Notes under the pieces: generated by a model
What the model was told of the DNA's origin: nothing
The model's input: the letters and a program-made list of their open reading frames with translations, nothing else
The model's database searches: none
From: Pestalotiopsis fici W106-1
Lineage: Eukaryota; Ascomycota; Sordariomycetes; Amphisphaeriales; Sporocadaceae
Direction: 5' to 3'
DNA: 64,000 bases
Assembly: GCF_000516985.1 (NCBI RefSeq)
Contig: NW_006917100.1
Span: 485,490 to 549,489 of the forward strand
Part shown: one piece after another, positions 24,434 through 35,809 of the stretch
Layout: every line of letters starts with the position of its first letter
Numbering within the stretch: the stretch's first letter is position 1
Translations under genes and position numbers: made by a program

Positions 24434-26009
24434 TGGCTGTTCTTAGACGACAGACAAGGAGTCGAGCATTTTGAGATTCTCAGATTCGTGTTGAAGGGTT
24501 GACGTAGGGGCTGGGAACCGAAATTTCAACATGTATGAACCACCCACTGCTGGAAGATGCAAAAATTGTTAGTTCTTGGTAGCCCAAGATCAGTGCATAT
24601 CATATAACACCCCGACTGTTGATGGATTTCTATTCTTCTAGTTGAGCAATCATTTTATCAATCCGTTAGTAGCTCGCAATCTGATTGTGTTGGTATTGAT
24701 TCAAGAGAATTGATTCAATCTATCTGACGATCTCATCCGTTACCTAGTGTACGGCAAGCATTCTGGAGACGCATTAATCTGGCGCAGGCTCACATGGGAA
24801 GATGGATTCTACTCCGTAGCACGAACATGGATTATAACTAAGAAAAGAAAGAGCGCCTCAGCCTTAAAGCTATACTATTCAGAACCAAACATGGCCCAGA
24901 ATCCGGCTTCGAATGGTTAAAAATTTGCGGAAAGCCAGTATTCCACTTCATCCAAGCTACACGATAAGAAATGTGTTGCCAAATTTGATAAAAGTCAGTC
25001 TTCCTCTTCCCGATGCTTGGTAGGGTTGTGCGGCGAAGGAGGGAAACCCGTTGCTCTAGAATTGATCCGCCATGCTCAGCAAAGAACAACGTTGCGTCAG
25101 GGCAGACGATAGGTCTAGCGAGCTGGGTGACCAGGGGATTGACAAGTGGTTAGTGGTGGGGTAAGCGCAGTACGGAATGGCTCAATCCACTGCGGCTTCG
25201 GGCTTTTGGGACGATCGGTCATTTCAATGTTGCCATCTTGGTCCATCTTGAATTCGGCATGGAATGATCCAAAAGCGTCACATAATCGCGACAAGAAGCT
25301 ATATACACCTAGGCTTATTGGACACGGTAGCTCACTTATATTCATGTTATTATTGATTTCGTTTAATTTTGCAAGGCATAAGCGTGTGTGGCCAGTAAGC
25401 AGCTAGCCTCGTGATACGACTTTGAATAGGTACCCAAGTCACGATGACAGTTATCAACATATTTCCAGGATTAAAGAGTGCTGCAAAGAAACGCTAAGCC
25501 GTGTGTTTTTTTTCAGCTCATCGTGACTGCATAGCCATGTCTCACTATTCTGATTGGAGTTTCTCTTGGATGTGTCGACTCAATCCATGTTTGCTTATGG
25601 GAATCGTTGCTTATTTCTTCGACGCAATCAATTATCTACGATTTATAGTTCACGGTGCGTATATAGGCCCTATCACGTTCACTTGGCTGTCGGTGCGGTA
25701 GATGAGACATGCGACGCCAAGACAAAACCAATATACAGCATCTCAGAAGTAAAACATGTCGAATCAACAAAACGCTTGCGGTACCTCTGTAACATCCTCC
25801 CTAGGGATTGAAGACTGCAATAACCAGCCAAGGTAGATAGATGGCCCTTCTCCATCTATAAATACTCTCTAGTCGGAACATCTCCAATCTCCCCTCCTCG
25901 TTCTACTGAACAACATTTGTCTTCGTTCCCAGGCTATAATATTGTTCCTCGCTGACGGAAAACGTCTCGTATTCCAAGACTCACAGAAACATCATCACTA
26001 CTATCAGCC
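24434..26009. other. Intergenic, possible degenerate gene inside
   Basis: No confident gene. A protein-like - strand stretch is listed separately at 24838-25345. The last 150 bp before 26010 are pyrimidine-rich and look like the promoter and 5' UTR of the Cys-rich protein gene. Confidence 0.4.
24838..25345 (-). pseudogene. Protein-like but frame-broken - strand stretch, unidentified
   Basis: Two abutting frames read like coding sequence: upstream MDQDGNIEMTDRPKSPK and QWIEPFRTALTPPLTT, downstream LVTQLARPIVCPDATLFFAE then HGGSILEQRVSLLRR, QIWQHISYRVAWMKWNTGF and a stop at 24838. They are in different frames and no GT-AG intron that I could place joins them in phase. Either a short unusual intron or a frameshift separates them. 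No family is recognised. Confidence 0.3.
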
Positions 26010-27646
26010 ATGAGGATCACAAGCTCGGCTGTGAACTCTTTCTGTCTTTCTCTGTTCTTCCATAGCTCCTCTGGCCAAAGGTACCCTGGAGATTATCCTG
26101 TTCAAGGGTACCCAGTGGGGAATCCATATCCTCATCCTGCGCCTCATGGCAACCCATACCATCACCCTGGGCCTCATGACAACCCGTATTATCATTATCC
26201 TCAGGGCTCGCGCCCTTCTGGGAGACCAGGCCCTCCAGGATACGGGCAATCTCCCATCCCTGTAGAATCAGGGACCGCGTCTGACACTACATCGTCGTCC
26301 TTGAGTGGTACGGACGCGCCAGCTCAGACTCAGACAGGTACCATCTCCACCTCATCTGGCACTCCTGCCGACTCTTCTGTGGCTTCTTCCGTCCCATCTG
26401 CAACCTTGACCAGCCTGCCTCCGGACACCATCTCGTCGGTTTCCACCACTACCCCTACCAGCTCCACCGTTGCCCGAAATGCTTCCGCCTTCGTCATCGT
26501 GTCCCCAACCTATTGCCCCCCCTCTATCCGTCCCACCGGGGTACCGATAAGCCAGAGCGATGCCAACTTTTCGGCATCACACGAGGGGCTGCAGTACCAG
26601 CAGTTCCCCAACTCGCAGTTCATCCTGAAGAACGACAGCGGCGAGCCGTTCTACCTGGACCTGTCCACGCCCACCCAGCTGATCGTGGAGGACGCCGACG
26701 GCTATATGCTGATCCTTTACGAAAACGGGACATACAACGCCTTTGCCGGCGCCTGCGAGCTCGAGATCATCGGGAGCTGGCCGAGCCCGGGCTCATCCCC
26801 CACCGGCCGGAAGCGAGATATGACGATCCGCCGCCAGGCTGGCAGCGCCCTGTGCAGCGACATACAGTTCTTCTGCAACAAAAATCTCGGCAAGGCAGTG
26901 CTCGCCGTTGGCGGCGGGCTAGCCTGCGCCGCCATCGCCAAGCAGGTGGGCGCCGAGATCGGGGGCGCCGTCGGCTTCCTGGGCAACCTCTTGGGGCCCG
27001 AGGTCGGGCTCCCCACGACCCTGGTCGGCGCGGCGGTGGGCGGGCAGCTCGGCGGCTTCCTGGCCGGGAAGTACGGCCAGGTCCTCTGCGCCAACGCCGC
27101 GACGTACCTCGGGTCCGAGTTGTGCAGCGCCTGCCCGCCGCCGTCGAACTGCGGCCCCGGGACGATCTCCTGCAATGGGAAGCCGTGCCAGGACATCCTC
27201 AGCGACCCGAGCAACTGCGGCGCATGTGGCAATGTGGTAAGCCATCTTTCCCCTTCCTTGGATATCGCGTCAGACTAACAGCCTCACAGTGTCCGTCGGG
27301 AAAGTGCCGAAACGGGCAATGCACTGCCCCAGTCTGCGCTGGGTCGACGTGTGACAGCCTGCCGAGCTGCGGATCGGACTGCTTCTGCTTCGCTACTGCT
27401 GGGAGCACAGGATTCTGCGGTCCCAGCGTGGCCTGCAGCCCTCTCGCCGACTGCGTCTCGGACTTTGACTGCGGGCAAGGCCTTGTGTGCGCGACTGGCA
27501 CCTGTTGTGGCAGAAATGTCTGCCTGCAATCGTGCGGAGTTGGGTCAGCGCGTAGGGACACTTCGATTGCGGCAAATGCCAGCGAGCTCTATACGGCCGG
27601 TCAGGGAGGCGTCGCGGGAAGAAACATTCCGAGGCTTTTTGAGTGA
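26010..27646 (+). CDS. Secreted Pro/Ser/Thr-rich and Cys-rich surface protein
   Basis: Two exons, 26010-27236 and 27290-27646, with a 53-bp intron (GTAAGC, branch CTAAC, acceptor ACAG) joining GACGNV/CPSGKCRNGQC; 527 aa. Layout: signal peptide (about 1-22); a His/Pro/Tyr-rich segment with repeated NPYxHPxPHxN units (about 27-65); a Ser/Thr-rich, probably O-glycosylated stretch to about 150; a globular domain (EGLQYQQFPNSQFILKNDSG); a KR processing-like site (GRKRDM); a Gly/Ala-rich hydrophobic segment (AVGGGLACAAIAKQVGAEIGG, then GAAVGGQLGGFLAG); and a Cys-rich C-terminal third with paired CxxxxC and CC motifs. It resembles fungal cell-wall or secreted adhesin-like proteins. The 26800-27200 part is markedly GC-richer than its surroundings. 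No enzymatic family is recognised. Confidence 0.8.
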
Positions 27647-29057
27647 GAGCGGATTAGTATCGCAAGTGGTAGGATATTTAGATCGGTTTGTTTCCGCAGG
27701 TGGGTGGGACACAACCTTTGCTGCTGCGGCATCGTGGGATGGGTAGATGGCGAACCAAGATCAATGCAACGAGTATGTAATGCCTCCAAAGATGAGAGTC
27801 ATGGTGAAACGAGCGGAGCCAGCCAGAAAAGCAGCAGTACATCTACCAGAGCTATTCTACAAACCCCGCCTCAAATGGGTACAACGATCGATCACAGGTC
27901 CTCATATGTCCAACACGGTCAAACAGAGCTACGAGATTCTATATTGGTCTCGATAAGACCAACAACATTGCTGGCGTTGGAAGTCGCGAGGATTTTGCTG
28001 ATGCATTTAATCTCTGTGTGAGCTTCACGGCAGAGAGCATTGGCGTGACCTTGGCTAATCAATGATATGTTATGAAGGGAATACATTTATTTGATCAGAA
28101 CTACTTTCGCAGGGAAAGTCTCGCTATCTTCTGGCCCAGTGTAAGCACTTCCCAGACCGTTGACAACGGACGAGACGATTTTAATCCTGTAAAAGATGCG
28201 TTCAATTATAATTGGGAGTGATCTTACTGCATTTGCAATCGGGGGCAAAAAACATGGTATAAAAAGAATGTCTCGAGCGATGGAATGGGAAAGTTTTGCC
28301 CATCATTATGTCGAGGAGAATAATTAAAGCCAACTTACAACTCAATAGAGTCACCTTATCAAAACTATTTCGGTATAAATCACTGACCTGGGGTACGTTG
28401 AATGAACCATATAAACATGATATAACAACTTGAATGGTCATTATTTTTGTTTATTAAAAAAGTTAACGATATCTGCTATGAATGGTTGTATTGCATTTGG
28501 AAATGTAAGAACTCCGATAGCATCATGTAGCGTTGTATTATGTTGAAGTGTTTGATGTGCATTGGCTATGCTGGCCTGAACGAGCTGCTGTAACTACGGA
28601 AAAGAACGCCATAGGGATATTTTCCAGGTGTTGTTTGATAACGTGATTCTAATGATTCCCAAAGAGACGGATAGCTGAATGAGATTTGCATATTTGAGTT
28701 CTTGAGCAGTTTTCACCATGGATGTAGAGGTCGAAGAGGGTTGAAGTCTCTACTTCCCACTTTACCTTTTTGCGTCTATCGGTCGTCCATGTCCAATACT
28801 TGATTAGTGTTCCCGTTATTCAATTTCTGAAGTCCCACCAGGGGTCGCTGTCACTAGATGAGAGCCACGCGTCCTTTTTTAGTATATCTATTTTAGTGCA
28901 AGTTTAATCGTTCGGAGAGGGTTAAACCGGATGCGGATTAGCATCTAACCTAACCTGGAGGACTGGCTAACGTGACTTTATAAGTAATGTTGGATCTCCA
29001 TCTTTCTCTTATGAACGACATCTGCCATGGTGGGTCGGCCTGTTGAGAATTCCGAGA
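27647..29057. other. Intergenic AT-rich region
   Basis: No supported gene; short frames only. The final few hundred bases precede the ankyrin gene and probably contain its promoter. Confidence 0.4.
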
Positions 29058-30896
29058 ATGGCAAATGCATACTGCTCGAGTACCGGGACTAGCATCACCG
29101 AGTCCGAGCCGGGATGGCTAGGAATTCCGCATTTGTCACTCATAATCGACGACGACAATGTGGAAGCCTTGAAGGGATTCCTCCAACAGAAACCAGATTG
29201 TCCTGGGTGGAGAATATATCATTATGAGCCCAATTGGCATTCAGGTTGGGGTCCTGTGGACTACGCGATCAAAACGGGCAGCCTCAATGTCTTTTGCGAG
29301 CTTCTGACGCTAGAAGAGACCTTGACAGCAGCTACACCAGCTCATCCCTATCGACTTCATGAAGCCTGCAGACTCGGCCGCCTGGACATGGTACGACATC
29401 TTCTCAATCGTTCCGCCGACGTGCAAGATAGCCTCGAGCGGATCGATGATCTGGGAGCTACACCGCTTCTTGCTGCTACCGGATTCCTTGGCTATCCGGG
29501 ATCAGAGGCAGTCATGCAACTGCTGCTTGATGCAGGCGCAAACCCGCTCCAAGACATCTACACCGCGGGCCGATGGAGAGACGGCTCAGATGAGCCGGTA
29601 GAGGAATCTCGACGTCAACAAGGCATTGATTTACCATTCCTTGTGGCCAATGCCCTCACGGCTGCCATAGAGTTTGCAACACCCGCTTTGATTGATCGCC
29701 TTTTCCACGCTGGAGTCGATTTATGTGCCGGCGGCTCTTATAGAATAGAAGGTTGGCCTCGAGATGAGATACTCATCCATGTAACCCCTTTGCACCTCGC
29801 ATGCAGTGAGAGCAGCGTTGAACGTGTCCGGGCACTGCTACGGCTGGGGGACTCGGACGCACCCCGCATGATTGTGCAGCGAGACAGCATGGGCCGGACT
29901 GCGTTTCACTGGGCCGTGCTTGGCAATCTTAATTCACCGTACGTGGGACAGGACCCTGGCAAAGTTCACGACCGTATGTTGCTTCAAAGAAACAAGTGCA
30001 TACAGGCCCTCTGCGCCCACGGACGTGAAGCAGCTACTGTCAATGCCCAAGATCGGGATGGCAAGACGGCGATGCATCTGGCGGTAGAGTCGTGTTTCCC
30101 CGAGGCCGTAATCTGTCTGCTTGAACAAAATGCTGACCCGAACCTGACTGACTCGACCGGACGTACAGCTATTATGGCGTTGACCATGAGCAGCAGAATC
30201 GCGCGAATGCACAAGCATGTTATTGACGCTTTGGCCAAGGCAATGGTCAACAATCTAAGCGCAGGCGATGGTCATGGTAACACTGCCTTGCATCTCGCAT
30301 GCAGTCACTATAGGCGGCTCTGGATCGCCAGGCTCTTGATCGAGCACGGCGCCCCGTGTCATCTCACCAACGGGAGTGGCGAGTTACCTCTGCACAAGGC
30401 TGCTGCATGCTTGTGGCCGCCTAGTGATAGTTTTTCAAAATTCGACATATTTCGCGACGTCCTTCGATCTCAAGATCAGTTCATCTCTCTCCTCCTAGAA
30501 AGGACCCGCGGTGTTTGCGATATGGACAGCAAAGACGCCTCAGGTAAAACCGCTACGGACATTTTGGTTGAGACTCGACTGAAAGTTTCAAACCATGTCA
30601 AGCAACAAGAGAAAGGAAAAGCATATGTGAGACTACAACAGGTCGACCACGCACAGATTAGGGCGGGTTTTAAAATTATGCCCCATGAAATTCAAGAGGT
30701 CGTTGAGACTGAAAGTGGTGTCTGGGGATTACGTGACATAGGAGACCCGATGGCTCTCTCGAGCGTCTGGCATAGGTTCAGGGGACGCGGTGGATTGAAT
30801 AGAGGAGGACGTGGTGGTTCAACGGGGGCACGACCGGCCTTACTGAGAATACCCCGGCATCGCCGTCGGATCTCGTTGGAAACGTACGGATCTTAA
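29058..30896 (+). CDS. Ankyrin-repeat protein with C-terminal RGG box
   Basis: Single exon, 612 aa from the first ATG (MANAYCSSTG). The reading frame extends five codons further upstream but only from a non-ATG codon. Ankyrin repeats are recognisable by TPLHLA/TALHLA cores: RLHEACRLGRLDMVRHLLNR, ATPLLAATGFLG, VTPLHLACSESSVERVRALL, KTAMHLAVESCFPEAVICLL, NTALHLACSHYRRLWIARLL and ELPLHKAAACL. The C-terminus is unrelated: HRFRGRGGLNRGGRGG followed by RIPRHRRRISLE, an RGG-like basic tail. Ankyrin arrays mediate protein binding; many fungal copies belong to fast-evolving accessory families. There is no signal peptide or membrane segment. Partner and pathway are unknown. Confidence 0.85.
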   Translation: MANAYCSSTGTSITESEPGWLGIPHLSLIIDDDNVEALKGFLQQKPDCPGWRIYHYEPNWHSGWGPVDYAIKTGSLNVFCELLTLEETLTAATPAHPYRLHEACRLGRLDMVRHLLNRSADVQDSLERIDDLGATPLLAATGFLGYPGSEAVMQLLLDAGANPLQDIYTAGRWRDGSDEPVEESRRQQGIDLPFLVANALTAAIEFATPALIDRLFHAGVDLCAGGSYRIEGWPRDEILIHVTPLHLACSESSVERVRALLRLGDSDAPRMIVQRDSMGRTAFHWAVLGNLNSPYVGQDPGKVHDRMLLQRNKCIQALCAHGREAATVNAQDRDGKTAMHLAVESCFPEAVICLLEQNADPNLTDSTGRTAIMALTMSSRIARMHKHVIDALAKAMVNNLSAGDGHGNTALHLACSHYRRLWIARLLIEHGAPCHLTNGSGELPLHKAAACLWPPSDSFSKFDIFRDVLRSQDQFISLLLERTRGVCDMDSKDASGKTATDILVETRLKVSNHVKQQEKGKAYVRLQQVDHAQIRAGFKIMPHEIQEVVETESGVWGLRDIGDPMALSSVWHRFRGRGGLNRGGRGGSTGARPALLRIPRHRRRISLETYGS

Positions 30897-33800
30897 TTGA
30901 AAATGCTAAGTAATAACCAAATGTCACCAATATTGAAGTTCGGATTATGTGACGTCTTTGTCTTTCGCGAATGTGTAACCACGAGTTGCAGCGGCGGCGA
31001 TGGAACAAACAGCTACAGCAGGGCATACTCATTAAGTTGGCGGTTGCGCAAAATCTCAACAAGATTTAATATGCATTGCAGTAGCGATAATTGCTTATTT
31101 ACTGCTGTGAGCATTAAAACATAGTGCTGAGTAAAACATGCCAACTTGATGATGCGTAATTTCTGGGTCAGCGGCAAAAGGCATTGTACTTATATTTGGA
31201 CATTCGGAGTAAGTAACACGAGAGTGTATACAGCCCTCAATCAGCCAAGAAATAAAAAAGAGATGCAGCGATTTCAGTGATAACTCTGGGATCGGCCTTT
31301 CTTGTACAGTTGAATGGGCTAGGACTGAACTTATCCTTTAGCCTCACATACTAGGGCTGCCCATGGATGGTTGTGAAATAGCTGTCATGTTTGTGCGGCT
31401 GACATAACGTTTTATGTCCGACTATCAGAAAAGATAGGACACATATGTGGTCCATGTGATATTTAGATATGTAGGTGCCGTTTCCTTCTGCCAATTGAAC
31501 GTCCGCGTGTATGTCCCTGCCCCTCACTAGAGCAGCCCCGAGACAGTCTTACACCCGTGTTGGAAGGATTATACATGCATTCCATGGCTCAGGCACACGT
31601 AAGGGTAAAAGGTTGTGTTACACAATATACGATATACCGCCAGGCCATATTTGTAAAAGTGGGAGCTCCACACCAAACTCAGGTTAGCGTTGAGATAAAT
31701 ACATGCGTACTCGCAACACAAGTCATTGCTTGTACGCCACGCTGATGATATTATGGTAAGCATCATGAAGTTATATTTTCGGGGAGGTACCCCCACGGGC
31801 GTACCGTGTACTTAATGTTTCCCTTCTGGGACGGCCCATGGCTTTTTACATAATACACCACCTTTCCCAAAACTGTGCTTGACTTCATACATCCTTTTCT
31901 TATTTATGAACTAGTGGCTGCATGAAAAGTTAAAGAATTGAAACTCTGTAGGAATCCGGAGAATCTTATCAAATAATGGACTCATCAATGGGTCTTACGT
32001 CACCCTTCACCCCCCATTCCCAAGTGGCGTTTGCCGGGCAGAAAACTGGATTGGGCTCTTTCCACTGAAGAGTCCCATGCCATGTCTGGCAATGTGGGCC
32101 TGGCGAGGCACGTCAATCGGTGAGATCCATCGCCAGGTCATCATGCCCAGGGTATTTACAGCCAGCATCAACCTGAAAGATCAAACTGCAATTGATAGGC
32201 ATCAATACCGGGCTTGGCCTTAGGCATGCCATTAGCTTCTAAGACACCGTTTTCTATACTTGATAATGGCTGTACATGCTAAGGCTAAGTGCGAAGCAGC
32301 TGCAGAGCATATGCGTTCACAGTGCCCTAATGTCAGTATTGATACAATGATATGGATATTAGATATGGAGTTGTACGACTTGACACGTTAGTCCGTAAAC
32401 CGACGTTGTGTTACTGACTGCTGCAGCAGTCAAGAACACGTATACGAGCAATGCAGTCGCGAATCATAAGATAACGTTACAGGTCAATTAGTTATCAATC
32501 TCCCTCGTGGCGATCCTTTTACTTTCCATTGTCAGATCCATAGACCGAAATAGCGCGCCCTATCAACTGCCAGTGCTGACTTTAGATAGGCTATTAGAGT
32601 GGATATAGGTACGGCGCCATACCAGGGATGTTCGATCCATCCTAGGGAGGTTCGTGGAGGTTAGTGCTTGTGTATATCTCGATGCTACAGTATCACTCTA
32701 GAGAGCCATAGAAGCTTTATTTGTGATTAGACAATGAAGCTATAAGTGCTTGTCGTCTCCTGTTGTTGTCAAGTGAAAGCTCCGATGAACCAAGTATAAC
32801 CAGTTATCCAAAGTTTTGGTACACGACAGAAAGTCAAGCTATTAGAACCAGACTATGGGAGTAAATTTGGAGGAACCAAACTTTGCCGGTGCCTCTAATA
32901 TTATTCAAAGTATGCCAATCACCTAGTTAACAGCTTTACACAATAAGCTTTCGGGGCATTGTATTGCTTGATTGAATCAATTCTACATGTAAAGAGATCC
33001 AAATCATAATGCTTTCGACAGATTGCTTCTTTGACGACACCATAGAATAGGACAAAAAAACAGCGTTGTTTGAACTACATTGCACGTAAGTGCACAGTGA
33101 TATGGCATGGGACTGTAGCAAAGGTTTCTATATCTAGTGAATTCAGGTGTGGGAGGAATTTCAAAGCTGAGTTGAACTTTTTCTGTGATTAAGTCATTAT
33201 TCTTTCCCGGATCGTGCAGTCGGGTCATAAACTACTAAGCCAAAGAGTGACTGTGAAATGTGGCACTCTTCGGGTGATACATCGGGAAGTAATAGGAAAG
33301 AGCTTCTAATTCGATTCTTAAATTGATTGATTTTCATAGAAGAAAACTATTTTTAGTTTTATTGTTTTTGTTTTTTATTTTTGGATACTGCTCGGATCAG
33401 ATCGACTCACTGCATCTTATCTTTACAATCTTGTATATAGCGGTCAGAAGCCGGACCGGTGTGATCTATGACACGAAACGAATCGTGCCAAATCAAGGAC
33501 AGCTCCTGGAAATCACGATTGATAGCTTACTATGTATAATAGCTATGATTGCAACCGAATCCCGGCGTTCTGTTTGGTCCCGGCTTTTGTCTGTTAGACG
33601 GTCTTACACTAAGTCGCTCAATTGTGGTTGGCTGCGTATGTACGTAGAACGAAGTTGGTAGAGACTGCGGCACGGAGATGTGCTGTCGGGTGACTTGCCT
33701 TCAGAAGAAGCTGGTCACATCGGCTTGAAACAAGCCAATGGGAGAAGAGATTGTACGGCAGAATAGTAGGTCAGTGGGTGGGTGTCTACTTTTCAACCTC

Positions 33801-34449
33801 GAAGACCCACAGTAGGTAGTTTTCGGGTGCTTGGCAGGTCAGCAAATTGCTGTTTTAACACGGCGCGGTGAAAATACCGTCTAAAGTCATCCTGCATGTC
33901 AAATCTGATGATAGAATCTGGCAAGTAGATGCGAGGCGTAGGTCTTGACTTGTTTGGAAATACGCAAGCCAATCCGTATTATCCGCGCAGCCGGATCCTT
34001 ATAGGAAAGTTATTGCGGCCTCAAAAGTATGACTACTAGGAATCTTACTTGATACGCCCTCTGAATGTATTAACGTATGGTACAATAAAGCGCAAAATGT
34101 ACACCCAAGCATGTATCTGCGCCGTCCGACTGACGTACAGTTCGTAACTCCTACGATCCCATATGACGAGGTCTTTGCTTGGCGCTTTTCATAGCAATCA
34201 GTGCAACAAAACGTTTATTCAAGGCGAATGATGAACCACAAATCGTTATGGTAGGTCGAAACTAGGAAAGTAATGCTGACATGGGGATGAGGACCTCGAA
34301 GTATAAATTGGAGCATGATAATGTTTACCGATGTCTTTCTTGATCCATCTTTGCATGAAACTTTGGTGCAACATACTCGACTGATCACTGATAAAGTGCG
34401 AGTGTGCTCCAGAATATAAATCAAGAAGTGAACGGGCTCTACAGTCATT
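30897..34449. other. 3.5-kb AT-rich gene desert
   Basis: No supported gene. The frames present (for example 33323-33661 on +) are short, lack families and look random. No transposon ends or long inverted repeats were found by eye. It separates the ankyrin gene from the prenyltransferase and may mark the left edge of the cluster-like block. Confidence 0.5.
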
Positions 34450-35809
34450 ATGGACAAGCAAAATGAGATAGACCTGCCGATCTTTGATCAGGTCAATCGT
34501 GAGATTGTAACTCACGATCAAGACCAGACATTCTGGTGGGATTTGATGGGTCGATCGCTCGCTACACAGCTCAAAGCGAATCAATATGGAAACGAGGAAC
34601 AGCTATACTATCTACGCTGGTTCAAAAAGTGGATTCCATACTCATTTGGACCACAGCCAGTGGACGGCAATGCCTACTATGACTCAACCTTCACCCCTGA
34701 TGGTTCACCAATCGAGTACAGCCTGAACTGGAAAGAGAAAAAGGCCCGCCAGACCGTCCGACTCGCCATTGAACCATGCTCGCGGGAAGCCGGTACCGCC
34801 GCTGATCCCCTCAACCAGCTCGCGTCCAAGAGCCTACTGGAAGCCATGGCAAAAGACGTAACCAATATAGACATGGTTCGGTTCAACAACATTCTAGCAG
34901 AAACCAACGTGCCAGACGAGGACGCAGAGCGTATTCTGTCAAAGCTCCCGCCAAGCGAACCGCAGGTTCTCTTGTTGATTGCATACGACTTGGAGCAGGG
35001 GGAAATCTTGCCAAAAGCCTATTTCAACCCACTGCTCAGAGCGATTCACAGCGGCACGTCTACAAAAAAGGTTGTTTTTGACGCCGTACGCAAATGCAAC
35101 GGCCCACACGGCTCTTACGACGCGTCCCTTGCAACCCTTGATGATTATCTGGACTCCCGGGATGCCGTCGACGGGCCGCACGTCTTCTTACTGGGCCATG
35201 ATTGCATTGTGGACTCGCCTGCCTCCAGAATGAAAATTTACGTCTTTACGCATGTGACCACTCTTGCTACGGCCTTGGACGCATTCCATCTTGGGGGCAG
35301 AATTTCTGGATCGACCATCGAGGGAGGTCTTGAAGCAGTACGCTCGTTTTGGTGCCATCGATTTTCTCTGAATGGCTCAGATTCCGACGTCGAAAATAGG
35401 GAGATGCTGCCGCCAGGGAGTAGATGTCTGTTTGTTTATGAGATGAGACCGACGCAGCCTGGTCAGAAGGAGCCGGAGATTGAGGTGAAAATGCATATGC
35501 CAGGCACGTGGCTGGGTGAAACAGACGCCGAGGTCTGCCAGGTCATGTCAAGCTGGTTCCAAAAACATAATCACCCCGACTTGGCGGCTCGCTATCAGAC
35601 TGACATGGCTTCAGCATAGTAAGTTCAGAGTCCTGTCCTATACTACCACGATCAGCAGTCCGGAGACTAATACATCAAGTCTTAGCCCTGAGATTGACCT
35701 GAACACGCCGGGCGAGTTATGCCACACTTGGGTTTCTCTCACGTGGACGCAGAAAACTGGTCTTTACATGACCATGTATTACACTCCAAAGATTACGCAG
35801 TTCTACTGA
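34450..35809 (+). CDS. DMATS-type (ABBA) aromatic prenyltransferase
   Basis: Two exons, 34450-35618 and 35686-35809, with a 67-bp intron (GTAAGT...CTTAG) joining DMASAY/PEIDLNTPGE; 430 aa, normal for the family. These soluble enzymes transfer dimethylallyl from DMAPP to indoles, tyrosine or other aromatics. Features in order: FWWDLMGRSLATQL near residue 28; QTVRLAIEPCSREAGT with the likely acceptor-binding Glu108 and DPLNQ; K189-A-Y191-FNP; R260-M-K262-I-Y264; E-V-K347-M-H349-MP; and a C-terminal GLYMTMYYTP with Tyr pairs four apart. The K-x-Y and R-x-K-x-Y sets bind pyrophosphate. His349 stands where Tyr is usual. It is the first gene of the 34-50 kb block, and the only gene there with a clear secondary-metabolite signature. 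The acceptor cannot be deduced. Confidence 0.93.

Noticed and set aside
26717..27232. Long - strand frame in the GC-rich core of the Cys-rich protein
   Set aside because: Opposite-strand artefact of high GC; the + frame has the signal peptide and Cys pattern.
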